Shown: positions 35,259-47,038 of the stretch, piece after piece | Layout: every line of letters begins with the position of its first letter | Numbering within the stretch: position 1 is the stretch's first letter | Assembly (NCBI RefSeq): GCF_022201045.2 | Contig: NC_068561.1 | Coordinates: 23,938,501-24,002,500, forward strand | DNA: 64,000 nt | Origin: Citrus sinensis | Lineage: Eukaryota > Streptophyta > Magnoliopsida > Sapindales > Rutaceae | Direction: 5' to 3' | The notes under the pieces: model-generated | The model's input: only the letters and a program-made list of their open reading frames with translations | Told to the model about the DNA's origin: nothing | Databases searched by the model: none | Program-made: the position numbers and the translations under genes

Positions 35259-35970
35259 AAAACTTGTTGTGCAAATTTTAATGTACTCGCAAGCGCACGA
35301 ATCTATTGTAGTATAGATCTATGGTGACGAGTGTCGATCCCACGAGGAGGTGGATTTTAATTGTGTAGAATTAATTTTGTAAATGGGTGATTGGATTTAT
35401 GGTGGAAATGATTTGGAATATGCTAAAACTTAAATTAAAATGGCGAGAATAAATTCTAAAACTGGAATTGAAATGGCGAGAATGAATTGAAGAGAATTCT
35501 ATTGAAATGACGTACTTGGGTATCTGGATCCGTATCAACATGCATCATGGGCTAAATAATCCGTATTAATGCCAATTAAATCATGAGGGGGGAATCCACA
35601 CCTCATGAACCACGCTCTAATCAATATGGTGCTAAGGGCTTATCGTGCCAAATAATAATAACCTTATACTAGAGAGCCGGTGTAACCAAGGCGGTATCTA
35701 GACAAGATTAGTATTATTTGTCGACGAGAAGTCAAAACATCCACAAAAATTAGAGGGGAAGAGAAAGTAAATTTACCAAATTAAGCCCATGACACATGTT
35801 GAGACTTCACCTTCAACCCAAGCTTGAAAGAAAATTAGCCACTCATAATTGAACTAGGGGCAAAATGGGAATTTATTAAAATACGAAGAAAATACAAGAT
35901 GGAGAGGGAATTACAGAAAATGGATCCCAAAAATGGATTCAGAGATATCAAATTAGGGGGGGAGGCCCCC

Positions 35971-35978
35971 TTTTTATA
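35971..35978 (-). promoter_or_regulatory. TATA box of the retrotransposon promoter
   Basis: TATAAAAAGG on the minus strand, about 640 bases from the LTR's upstream edge, predicts the U3/R boundary near 35945. Confidence 0.6.
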
Positions 35979-36036
35979 GATACATGGAGTAAATCATGGC
36001 CATCGGATTAAAAACAGTTTGGACGCTCAGGATTGC

Positions 36037-36278
36037 GCCACGTCATCAGTCAACAGTCCACGGTTTGACCACGCGGATGAACAGTAACACGGTTTGACCC
36101 GGATGAACAGTAACGCGGTTTGGTTGAAAATAATCCTGTGTGATGCATGCACCGTACACGAGATTTTTCGTCCACTGATATGCTGCCACGTCACCATCAA
36201 CAGTACATAAGAATTTTAGCCCAACAGGATCGTGACACCTCATCAGTCAAGGCCACATCATCGGTCAATGCCACGTCA
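36037..36278 (-). promoter_or_regulatory. Three TGACGTGGC bZIP-type sites in the LTR
   Basis: Identical nonamers lie at 36037-36045, 36185-36193 and 36270-36278, with the same set in the other LTR (24910-24918, 25058-25066, 25143-25151). They combine the TGACG core bound by TGA factors with the ACGT G/C-box core bound by plant bZIPs, and are upstream of the TATA box. Confidence 0.6.
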
Positions 36279-36620
36279 TCGATCCGTCTATGTGAACAGT
36301 GTCGTGAACAGTAACGTAGACAGTACCGTATACGTGAATAGTACCGTACATGTGAATAGTGCCATTTTTCCTTTTATGCTCCTCCTAAGGTTTTCGACCG
36401 TCCTGAGTTCAAAAGTGATGTCCGTTTTGCCGTCTGATCTCTCCTTTATTGTGAAATGACTATAATGCCCCTAAAATACATAAAATACTTAATTAAAATA
36501 AAACACATGTAATTAAATCACAAGAAGGTTAAATATATAAAAGTAAGGGTTGTTAGTAAGACTTAAAATGTAAAATGACGGTTTTCTCCTTTATAAATAT
36601 GCATTTTCTAACACTCAACA

Positions 36621-36625
36621 TCAGG
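36621..36625. other. Target site duplication TCAGG, right copy
   Basis: Exact repeat of the five bases at 24133-24137. Confidence 0.95.
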
Positions 36626-37887
36626 GATGAATTTCTATTATACATAAAACTAATATAAAGAACCACTCAAAAGAGAAACTAATATAAAGAACAATCCAAA
36701 AGACGAATTGACCCAAAAGTCACTCTTTAATTAGGGTTTATGGAATTAAACAGATAGGGCAATGCATCTAAAACCTAAAGCTCAAACCCAAAAGAGAAAT
36801 TTTCCTAAAAATATTTAACTGTAACCTCCGCTAGAGATCAGTACGATCAGTGAAATATAAATCGATTATCTTCTTTAAGATTGAGGAAGCCGTTACATTA
36901 ATTGAACTGATGTAAATTACAGTAATAATTGAGAGCTAAATGTTGTAAGAATTCCCAGGATTATACAACTTACAAGAGGCAAATACTGCTAATCCTCGGA
37001 GCAAAAAGAGTTGCGTTCTTGACTTCGAAGTTGATGGAATGCCTTTGCCTGTTTGTCATCATGCCCATGCAGCCATGGCATAGACATGGTAACAGCAATC
37101 CCTAATCACAATTCCTTCGTCCTTTTATGTAGAGTTTTTGTATTCGAAAATGGGATAAATGATGCTATGTACGTGAATATTTCAATGCAAAAAGCTCACG
37201 GCCGTCGGCGAAACCTGAAGGTTATTTATTGGTGATAGTTATATTAGTAGACCGGTCACAGCACAGGTACTCATTTATGAGCAGTGAAAAATCTATTAAT
37301 TTATTAACACAGTTATAAAATTACCGGAGAGTGGAGAGGTAGCTAGCTAGCTACAGCTAAGCTATAGCCAAAGCACTAGTCACTTCATCTCTCTCTCTCT
37401 CACTGATCATCAATTTCTCAATTTATGGGGTTCAAAAGTTTGAAAAGATCGCTCAAGAGTCCCTACCGTTGCTTGTGCTGCTCGCACATTTACTGGAACA
37501 AAACAATTTTAACATCATTGTTCTTTTTAATAAATATACGCATCACCCACTTTCTTTCTTTTGGCAGCTCTATATCTCAATTTTGCTCTAAATGTCAATG
37601 AATGTATAATTAAAGAAATACGCAGCTTTCTATCTCCAGTGTGCACAGACCATTTTAGGGCTAGCCTTCATAATCGATCACAATTCTTTCTCGTCTCCAA
37701 TTCTTTCTTTGGCCACACAAGATGCAGCCCTAAATCTTTACTTCAATCAATGAAATAGCTAGCTGCGGATCCAATGGGTAAAAGCACTTTCATTGGTCCA
37801 ATAGTTTTTCTTGCCTAAAATTTTCATTATTGAGAGGCTATAGCAGCATAGCTAGGGTTTGTTTGTGTATTCACTCAAATTGCATAA
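36626..37887. other. Upstream region of the TCP gene
   Basis: No gene was recognised. It holds a CT-repeat at about 37388-37402, as often found in plant leaders and core promoters. The retrotransposon insertion ends 1.27 kb before the TCP start codon. Confidence 0.5.
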
Positions 37888-38784
37888 ATGTTTTCTTCAA
37901 ACCCTAGCACTAGCTTCAACCCAAATGCAAACATCTTCTCTTCTAATAATTACCTTCGTTGTCCTCCTCTATTCGCTGGCTATGAAAACAACAACGTTTT
38001 GCTTAATCCACTCACAGGTTGGATCTTACCGGCAGCCAATCATCAGACTTTGACAAACATGGCATTTACTGGCAATGCGAGTGCAGTGGTGAATAGAGAA
38101 CATTTTGATCATCCTTCAAGTTTTATACGAAACGAGAAGCCGGTGCCAGTGAAGAGAGATCGGCACAGCAAAATTTGTACAGCTCAGGGTTTTAGAGATC
38201 GGAGAGTGAGACTGTCTATTGAAATCGCCCGCAAGTTCTTTGATCTACAGGACATGCTAGGGTTTGATAAAGCAAGCCAAACCCTTGAATGGCTGTTCAA
38301 CAAGTCAAGAAAGGCTATTAAGGAACTGATAGAGCTGAAGAGGCCCTGCAATGGTACTAGTAAGCAATTAATGGAGAAGCTTGCAAAAAAGTCAAGAGAT
38401 CAGGCAAGAGCAAGAGCAAGGCAAAGGACTCGAGAAAAAATGTTTAAAAAATTTGCTGACACAATTCCTCAAATCTCGACCCAAATCAAAGCTTGCCAAG
38501 AATCAAGTTCTTATGTTGTTTCTCATGATCAAGTCCAAGAACCTTGCTCTTCCACACTAGCCTGTCAAACGCAAGACAATCAAGCTCCGACAGATAGAAA
38601 TCAGAACCCATCTTCAAATTTTGCTCATGATCAGCAAAATCTTGAAATTTCAAAGGATACAATTAGTTGCAATACAAGCAACTATAACTTCAATTTACCT
38701 CAAAACTGGGACATCGTTAGTGCAATGCCTCATCAGTACACAGTCTGTCGAGCAATTACCAAACATGAATCTCTCAACTGGTAA
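37888..38784 (+). CDS. TCP transcription factor, CYC/TB1 class
   Basis: The frame encodes 298 aa. The TCP basic helix-loop-helix domain is at about residues 89-147 ([20 protein letters not shown], then [20 protein letters not shown]). The Arg-rich R domain is at about 168-185 ([18 protein letters not shown]); only the CYC/TB1 clade and a few others have it. Members act in the nucleus: TB1/BRC1 types arrest axillary buds, CYC types set floral asymmetry, and in Citrus two of this class control thorn growth. Which branch this is needs a tree. The last codon pair TGG TAA lies in a possible splice site (CTG|GTAATT, acceptor TTTGCAG at 38885-38891); splicing there would end the protein one residue earlier, so the product is nearly the same. 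CYC-type genes commonly have a late intron. Cys in KICTAQG replaces the more usual Tyr or His. Confidence 0.92.
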   Translation: MFSSNPSTSFNPNANIFSSNNYLRCPPLFAGYENNNVLLNPLTGWILPAANHQTLTNMAFTGNASAVVNREHFDHPSSFIRNEKPVPVKRDRHSKICTAQGFRDRRVRLSIEIARKFFDLQDMLGFDKASQTLEWLFNKSRKAIKELIELKRPCNGTSKQLMEKLAKKSRDQARARARQRTREKMFKKFADTIPQISTQIKACQESSSYVVSHDQVQEPCSSTLACQTQDNQAPTDRNQNPSSNFAHDQQNLEISKDTISCNTSNYNFNLPQNWDIVSAMPHQYTVCRAITKHESLNW

Positions 38785-41700
38785 TTAAAGTGCTATATTA
38801 GTCAGTATATTATATTTCCATATAATCTCAAATTTCTTGATCATCAATATTCGCACTTCAGATGCTAACTTGTGTTGTGTCAATTTGCAGAAGTTCAAAT
38901 GATTAATGGCAAAATTAACCAGCGGAAAGGCATGCAACAGTCTGTGTCAACACTAACAGATGCATGAGCATTGAAAAAACGTAAGCTGCAGTTATATATC
39001 TTGTTGTTTCTGTAGGAAATCAGAGCATATTTTTGAACGGTTTTATTTCAATTTTCGTGTCACTGAACTTCAGATGTGGAAATATAATGGACAAGTTTCT
39101 CTGTTATGACCTTATGCGTGTTTGTTCTAATGTAAGCAACCATATGATGATCTTATAGACATCTTATATGACAACCATATTAAGATAGTCACAGCTAGCA
39201 CTAATTGAGTTAGGTACACCTGAAGATCATATATAAGTTAGGAATTTAATTGTTACTGAAAATTTTGATATGATTCTCACAAAAAAATATTTTATTAATG
39301 CCATAACCTTCCTAGTATAAAGCATATGGTTGTGAAATAATGTGTAATTACTTCTACAATACATTAGAGGTAATACAACTAACTAATGCATTTCTTATCA
39401 ATATGAACTAAATTCATATGTTTTTGTCGTCTACATATGCATGCATACTGATCCAGCAGTATAGGAAAATTCAGTAGCAAAATCAAGAATTTTCCTTAAG
39501 CCTAAGGGGCTGAATGTATATCACCTCCAAACAAGATTAAGAATAAAGTCTTGTGGTACATAATTGACCATTCAATTTTGTGAGAACACAGATTCTAATC
39601 TCAGAAGAGCGAACAGTCTAAAAATTGATGAAGAAAGAATTCAAGCATGAAACTCATGATTGTTCATGCATGCAGTGTGTTTTAACATATAACAACTCAA
39701 CTTCAGATAATGTTAGGATAGTCTTCACAATGAATTGAACTCATTTCAGAGCTAATCATATATGTGTATAAATGTTTATGTACATATGTTTATATATTAT
39801 CCATGCTCTTGCACACTATGTTTCCAAGAACCAGAGTACTCAGATTCATTCAATACTCTATGAACTAAAGAAGTATAACTGTTTATTTACCTTAAAGCTT
39901 CCATCTGCCTGGAATTTGTGTATGTTTAATGGTGGAGTTATAGCTTGAACTTTGCAACTTGGCTTACCCATTATCAATAATTTGTGTTTCCTGTAACAAT
40001 ACAATTTGTTTTACGCAATAATTTGAATCACTTTATGAGCATTAGATAGATCAACTGAAAGCGTTTTCAAGGAGCTTGACAATACATTAGTATCTCTAAA
40101 CCAGAGAGCTCTTGAAGAAAACCGTGAGAATTGTCATAACTTCAATTTAAAGTGATACAAAAGATACAATTAGCATAATTTTGCGAATTGTCCTTCCAAA
40201 GATAGGATATTTAGTTGTAGATGAGTTGTAGATTGATTGGGAAATATTAAGACAGTTAATTTCACCGTATTTGTTGCTATCTTTGCCATTATAGATAGCA
40301 AAATTAACTATTTTCAATTCGAGTATAGAATAATATCTTGCTGAAAAAAGTTAACAAATCAGTTTCGGTCAACAGTATAGTAACACTGAATCCGTGAGAT
40401 ATAACTTATGCATTTTCATAATGTTAGAATCCAATAATTACTAAAATAATGCAGGCCTGTATGTGCATAGATAAGCATGTTTGCCTTCACCCACCCACCC
40501 CCGCGTGCACGCGTGTGCACACACGAAAAATGCCCATAATTGACAACATTGTGAATAGACTTTTACAATGTTGTAAACTGTTTGACAATATTGTGAAATA
40601 ATAAAAAATACAATTTATAACGTTGTAAATCCGTCGAACCTAAGAGCAATTATATATGCATTTTTGTGTATATGTACATATTTATATATGGAGTCGTTTT
40701 CAGCACTATGATCTTAGATTTTATTAAAATATGAGATGAGTTGACAATGGTACAAATAGATTTTCACAATATTGTTAAATAGTTTACACTATTGTAAAAG
40801 GTTGTTCGCACTGCTTTTAACTCATCTTGGGTTAAAAGACTTTTCTATATCTATGAACTATAAATATAGGTATGCATGTATATACATTTGTTTGTATATA
40901 TGTAGGTGTAACGAAGGAGCAAGTTGAGGACTATTTTATGGCATAGGTCCTATTGGGATTGGGGTTTCAAACACTCTAAATAATTTATTTTATAAGTTTT
41001 GACAGGAATTGTGTTTGATAAATTTTTTAAAAGTCATTTATTTTATAATTTTCTCTATTTTGACATCCGTTTATAAAAAAAGGGAAGAGGTTGTTTTTTA
41101 TGAGCAGCTTATTAAATAAGCCACCATGCCTATTTAAAGTTCTTAATATAATCTTTCTATTTTAACAAAACGACAATTATTTCTTACTTTTGCATAACCC
41201 TAATATATAAATAAAACATAATTTAAACTTATGACTATTTTGGTAATTATATAATAAATAACATTTTCATAATAAAATTTACCAAACACATATACTCAAC
41301 ATTTTAGAATCGAAGCAACCACAACAATATAGTTTACCAAACGTCAAGCTACTTTTTTAGTCAACAACTTATTTTATCTGCATGGCAAAAGCTGCTTATT
41401 TCATTAGCTATGGCAGTCCCAAATTGGCCCTTAATTACTTTAATGTTATGAGTGTTTATCTTCTTCTAAATATTTAAAGATAAGATTGGATCATCATTTA
41501 GTTGATTTGCCTAGTAAATATTTAATTGTAAACATTGGTAAATCATATTATAATGTAATCCAATGAAATGGAAAAAATAATAAAAAGGGACGAGCAACAC
41601 TCAAGCCCTAAGGTAGGTAGGGATTGCGAAAACTTGACTCGACCCGAACCTGAGTGTTTCGAGCTGGGCTTAGTAGGCTCAGTACATATATTCTAAATAC

Positions 41701-42462
41701 TCAAGCTGCTTCAAAATTCACCTAAAAAGCCTCATGAGCTTGGCTCGAAATCTCGGAAAATCCTTAAAAATTAAAAAAATGTATTATTTTAATTAAAATA
41801 CAACTTTTAACATATATTTAACCCACAAGACATATATTTAAATTTTTAAATCATTTAAACCCAACTTTTAAAGCCTAAATCTAACAAAAATTTTAAATTT
41901 TCTATAATTTTATAGAACATAATGAGAAATTTAGAAAAATATAGGATATAAAATATAAAATGTTTGGACCGGCCTGAAAAAAACCCGACCCGACAGAAGA
42001 TATGTTAAGGTAACCTATCTTGAGCACACATTTTGCCATCGTAAAGGTGGGAGAGTCATGCCTCCTTCCATTACAGGGAAAGAGTAATTCCTTTAATCAA
42101 AAGGACTATAAGCAAAAATTACAAAAAAAAAAAAAAAAAAAAGATACTGGTTGTAATTATGGAAAGTCTAGGTGGAGTCTCTTGGCTGGAAAAATCGAAA
42201 TGCATAGCTAGTGATGAGTGTCGTTTTCCATTCTTAATTTAGCAATGATGATGTGAAACTTGATTGATGCCCTGCCCATGGACACGGTTCTCCTTAGCTA
42301 CTACTGGGGTATGAGGCTTGCGAGGTTTATAAAACTTCTTTCAATTGCATTAGTTAGGATCAATTAGATACATTATAAAATTAGTAGTTTTTGAATAAAA
42401 ATAATTAATTAATTAAATTTAAACTATACACAAATCTTATTAGCATTCAAGAAGAATATATC

Positions 42463-42495
<33 letters not shown>

Positions 42496-43318
42496 TGCCC
42501 ACCTGGCCTTGGTCGGGGAGATTTGGCTCAGCACTCGTATTTGAATTGTGGAAGAGATATGAGACATAGTCTATTTAAACTTTTGCACACATTTACATTT
42601 TTTTAAAACAAAAAAGGAAGAATATGTAAATTATTATTAATATTATTTGGGTGGGCTTTTCACACCCCACCATACCTTAAATAATTTTCCCTTAAAGGTT
42701 AATGTGAGGGGAATGGATTGTTTGTCCTATTGTTTCCACTGCAAAAGTCCAAATCATTTGGATTATTCTCAAATATCAAGGGTAGGTTAAGCCCAAATCA
42801 CTATCTTTAACTTGTTTGAAATTTAAACTACTTGTTTGAATTTGTTTGAAAACTACTTGATCAATTCATTGAAAACAATAATTAGTTATTAATACAATAA
42901 TAAATAATATAAATACATTTTGATTAATATACAAAAGATTTTTAAAACTCATAATAACCCAAATCAAAAGATGTATACATAACAAATATATTATAAACAC
43001 ATGAAATGTATATTTACAGCCTATAGAAAGCTTGTATGAGCATCATGGTAGACATAGGTGGATAGTGTGATACATGTTGCTAAAGCTCAAATTACTATAT
43101 GGTATTTCATTGTGGAAGCTTTAGCTATCAAGGAAAGTTGATGAGTGTTTAATAAGAATAATGCTAGATATTCTAGCATTAAAATTCTTATTTGAGTCCC
43201 TAACTCTTGGGACAATATTAATCTGTGGGATGATAAAATGATAGTTCTACGTTTATTATCCAATAAATAAGTGATCCATAGCATTATGACTTAAGTTGAG
43301 ATTCATGTATTGGAATCT
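38785..43318. other. Repeat-rich gene-free region downstream of the TCP gene
   Basis: No gene was seen. Features of note: an alternating purine-pyrimidine patch GCGTGCACGCGTGTGCACAC at about 40503-40522; related words ACAATGTTG/ACAATATTG repeated at 40540-40800; a patch with GACTCGACCCGAAC and GACCCGAC words at 41630-42000 that looks like a decayed DNA-transposon copy; a TTA trinucleotide microsatellite at about 42466-42495. Confidence 0.4.
42466..42495 (+). repeat. Microsatellite (ATT)n
   Basis: About ten uninterrupted ATT units. Confidence 0.85.
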
Positions 43319-43654
43319 CTAATATTATTGGCTTAATAAACACCAATAGCTTTCAGGTAAACATTACCATTTTATTATTTTAGAACTTATTTTTCAATAA
43401 ATAGCTATGAAAAATAACCAATAATGCTATCAAGTGTTTACTAAGCATTTGACAAGTTTGATATGATTGCAACCAAGTCTGGCCACTCAAGTTTAAATTC
43501 TCGAGAGGAGAAAGTTTAGAATATATTAGAGATACCATATTAATAATATAACAAGCAAATGATGTTATGATATATGTACATCTATTTTCCAAAAATAATA
43601 AAAAGGTAAAGTTTACTTGACAACTATTGGTGTCTATTAAGCCAATAATATTAG
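43319..43654. mobile_element. Short inverted-repeat element (MITE-like)
   Basis: The left arm (43319-43387) begins CTAATATTATTGGCTTAAT; the right arm (43589-43654) ends with its complement ATTAAGCCAATAATATTAG. Arms of about 66 bp match with few differences and enclose about 200 bp. No transposase; no clear target duplication. Confidence 0.7.
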
Positions 43655-44758
43655 GGATTTGTGCATTTATTTTAAAAAAAACATAAAAGTTGATTGTATA
43701 ATACATGTAAGTTTTATTAAATTCAATTATACATATAATACATGCATTAATTGAATGTATTATCTCTGATGCGTTCTATAATTCCTCCCTAGAACTGATT
43801 ACATTACCTTTAATGTGATCTAGAATTCCTCCCTAAAAAGATAATGGACTAAAAAGTCAATTTAAACTTTTTTTTCCTAAAGATTTGACCGAGTAGTTAT
43901 CAAGTAGTTTTCTTTAACTAGGCAACAGTATTTAAATTTTGGGAATATAGAGGGTAAAAATTGATTTTTTTAAATAAATAAATAAATTAGCAGGTATGCC
44001 ACCAAAAGAGGCATACTGATGGAAACCATGGCCCCAGAGTGGCCAGTGGCTATATATTTGGAGGCCCTTAGTTAGCCCTTAGGATTTCAGCACAGTGGGC
44101 AGGACCGCTGATTGCTATTTAGCTTTTGAAAAAATTATGAAGGTAACAGAAACATTGCAATCGAAGCGAAAGAGGAAGAAAATCATCAGAAACTCAGCAA
44201 CTTTTTTCCCCCCTCTTTTTTCAATTTTATGGCCTCATGTTATACACGGCAGTTTTAAACAGACTCCGCTGAACAAATTGATTGAATTTAAGTACTTATT
44301 ACTGCTCATCAGAAAACAACCAACATAGGGCATCAACCTACAAAAACATCCTAAATGAAATGAACCCATCAGATGTAAGGCTATTAAAAGCTGTACAGCT
44401 CTCTTACGTAACATGGGTAATGCTTACCTGCTGAGATTTGAAGTAACCCCTTTGTGAACCTCAATCTCATATCCTTGCACTTCACAGCTGCCACATGCCA
44501 CCATTAAAATGCAGTAGCCTCACCAAACACTGCAGCTGAACAAGAAAGAAAATACACCCAGTAAGCCAGAACTACTCTAAATTGCTTCTATATTCTACAA
44601 AGAAATTAATGACAATATATACCAGTAGCTATTAGAGCTTTCATATGGAGGCTAGACTAAACACAAAAAGCCAAAAAAATAAAAAATAAAAAACCATTAT
44701 GGTGAAGAAGCTGATGACCAAACCAAACATAAAACATTTTTTTCATATAAACAAAACT

Positions 44759-44799
<41 letters not shown>

Positions 44800-45758
44800 T
44801 AATTTGCATTGTACCGATTGTTATCTTACTGAATGTATGGTAGAAGTTCATTTGAAATTCTCTTGTCTGTGGTAGTTACTAGGGTTATTTTACACAGCTT
44901 TACTAAGAGACTTTCAAGAAGGGAAAGGGTTTTTTATTAGAGAATTGTTTATTTTGTACGGTTTACTGTTACTAAAAGGCTGTCCCGAAAGGCCGAAACT
45001 AACAGTGACATATATTTATCTAATTTAAAATTCCTCAAATCTGCTGCCATTAACTAAAAGTTGAGGGTTGCGTTGCTGAAAGATATACGGCAAAGCAAAT
45101 CTATTGTTATATACCACTAAAATCTACTTATGTCTGAAGAGCATTGGTTTTGAATCTCTTTATTTTCTTTTCGTAATCCCTCGTCAAAAGGAATCTCTTG
45201 ACTTTTACAAGAACCATTTAGCCAAAATTTTTAGTATATGTTTCCTGATAGAGATGATTAATACAAATATTATGTACAATTTAATTTGATTGTGGCCTCA
45301 TTACAAGCAACAATTAATCAACTACATCGAACGATCAAAAGGTTGTACGTGGAATTAGCTAGCTAGAGTGAAAGAAACTTTGAGCAAAACAATGATAAAA
45401 TTTGAAGAAGTAATTAACAAGACCGATAAATGGTTACTATGAGTATGCAGCCCTTGCTTTCTATTTAGAGAAACAACGGCTGGCTACTAAATTCGGCAAC
45501 TTCTTGACAAACAATAACAAGGACTCTGTTTCTTTTGTCATAAAATTAGATTAGCAAGCCAGCTGGCCTCTAGGATATATGACGAACAATATGAAATGAT
45601 ATAATGGTACTTTAAAACGCAAAAGCACATGCAAAATCCCTAGAGACATAATTAATGGCTAGCTATAGGGGTTTAGTCCTCGACAAAAGTGAAAAGGGCA
45701 TGAAAGCAACAGGCGCCTAAAATTATAATACCGTACACATTCAAAAAAAATCTCCAGT
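43655..45758. other. Gene-free region
   Basis: No supported gene. A GA dinucleotide microsatellite lies at about 44761-44790. Short frames at 44095-44328 and 44657-44851 have no family motif; the second is largely the GA repeat read on the minus strand. Confidence 0.4.
44761..44790 (+). repeat. Microsatellite (GA)n
   Basis: About fourteen uninterrupted GA units. Confidence 0.85.
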
Positions 45759-45965
45759 TTAATTAGTAGCAGAAGCAGCTGATAGTTCTGCTGGATTGAC
45801 TGGAAACAGTAACCAATTTATTGATGGTTCTCGCATAAATATCTTCGCTATCATATAAGAAAGATCAGTTGGATCCCATTTTTTATTGCCATTTGTCGAT
45901 ATCGATATAACATCTCCAACAGTTGGTCGATCAGTAACTTTCAAAATATGTGATCTACAAAAACT
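45759..45965 (-). pseudogene. Possible C-terminal remnant of a receptor-like kinase
   Basis: The minus-strand frame reads CRSHILKVTDRPTVGDVISI and then STNG before diverging and ending VNPAELSAASATN. The DRPTVGDVIS core fits the last kinase subdomain (DRPTMxDV) of G-type lectin S-receptor-like kinases, and the tail resembles their variable ends. No other kinase subdomain was found upstream, so this would be an orphan last exon. The match is short and may be chance. Confidence 0.35.
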
Positions 45966-46328
45966 TCAGAGCTCACAATATTAAGTCAATGATTCAAAGA
46001 AAGCACGCAAACTCGCACAAGTACATTGGTTGCACGCAACATGAGTCTAACTCAACTAAAGATTAAAAGAGAAAAGAAAAGAAGGAGTTAAACTAATTAT
46101 TAGTTCATCGATTTCAAAATATATCATCTCAAATTTGCTAGTATTTTTATACACAGGCCAGTCTTTTAGGTTAGTCCTTAGCACGTGGAAAGTAAGTATG
46201 AGCCCACTATGTATAAGATTATGGGCCTAAAATTGTAATTAACCCAATAATTATTCTCAGTTGACATGAAATAATATTCTCAATAAATCTTAGTCTAGTA
46301 TCTACCAAATCTATTATGAACTTAAGTT

Positions 46329-46531
46329 CGAACCTTCACCATTTAGAAGAATGAAAGTCCTACATCGGAAACATTACTCCCTCACCCTAGCTTTTGAACC
46401 CTATACATATCTAATGTATTTCATTATTTTGGTAATAATAAAAATTAGCTTAATATAAACTTGATAATAAGGTAATATTTAATACCTTGTTCAGTTCAAA
46501 AGTTTTCCTATTATCTATTTATGTTATAATA
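46329..46531 (+). repeat. Left LTR of the gag-only element
   Basis: About 203 bp, matching 47989-48182 at offset 1660 near the start. The first base is C where the other copy has the expected T of TG. Confidence 0.7.
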
Positions 46532-47038
46532 TGTTATTAGCACGACGACTGATTTGATGTGGGTAGTTTAATTTTTACTACTTCTATTTAATTTTTTTTT
46601 ATGTTTTATCATTATTATGTTTTATATTGTGATTTATTTTGCTGTTATTTTTATGTTTATTGTTTATAATAATCTTGATGGCTGGTTCTATAATACCACA
46701 TATATTGTTCTTATCTTTATATTAATATGTTAATATGATTTTTTTAGTTCATTTATATGGTTGGTTCAAATGCCTATATGCTTATATGGCTGGTTCAACT
46801 GCCTGCCTTATTTAATTTATTTACTTATATGACTTGTTTGACCATCTATCAAGTTATCTTAATTTGAATAAATTATAATTTGTTCTTGATAAGATAGTGA
46901 GAACCTGAAGTTCTAAATACATGCATGAAATTTTTATATAATCTATAATTTTTGTTTTTTTGTTTAAATTTAAATATTTATATTGTGATACTTATTTTTG
47001 TTTTCTTTTGGTCGTTAATAACAAAGTTTTTAAGAAAT

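Larger units (their letters stand above)
24138..36620 (-). mobile_element. Complete Athila-type Ty3/gypsy LTR retrotransposon with cargo genes
   Basis: The 12,483-bp element is transcribed right to left. In its own order: 5' LTR (36620-35265), primer-binding site, leader, gag-pol (34851-29470), small ORF2 (29344-29111), viral-NABP-like ORF3 (28969-28412), LOG-like ORF4 (28091-27423), a long 3' non-coding stretch, polypurine tract and 3' LTR (25493-24138). TCAGG duplications flank it. The LTRs differ at one position that I can find (A at 25317, C at 36444), so insertion is recent; with an assumed 1.3e-8 substitutions per site per year this is of the order of 30,000 years. The open gag-pol, intact ends and near-identical LTRs indicate an element that may still be competent to move. 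Athila placement rests on the primer-binding site, the gag without a CCHC knuckle and the extra 3' ORF region. Confidence 0.95.
35265..36620 (-). repeat. 5' LTR of the Athila-type element
   Basis: The 1356-bp copy holds the promoter. A TATA box TATAAAAA lies at 35971-35978 (minus). Upstream of it are three perfect TGACGTGGC sites and a cluster of repeated CTGTTCACG/CTATTCACG words at about 36290-36362. It differs from the 3' LTR at one visible position (36444). Confidence 0.95.

Noticed and set aside
42020-42211. 63-aa frame with a poly-Lys run
   Set aside because: The Lys run is an A homopolymer; no motif.
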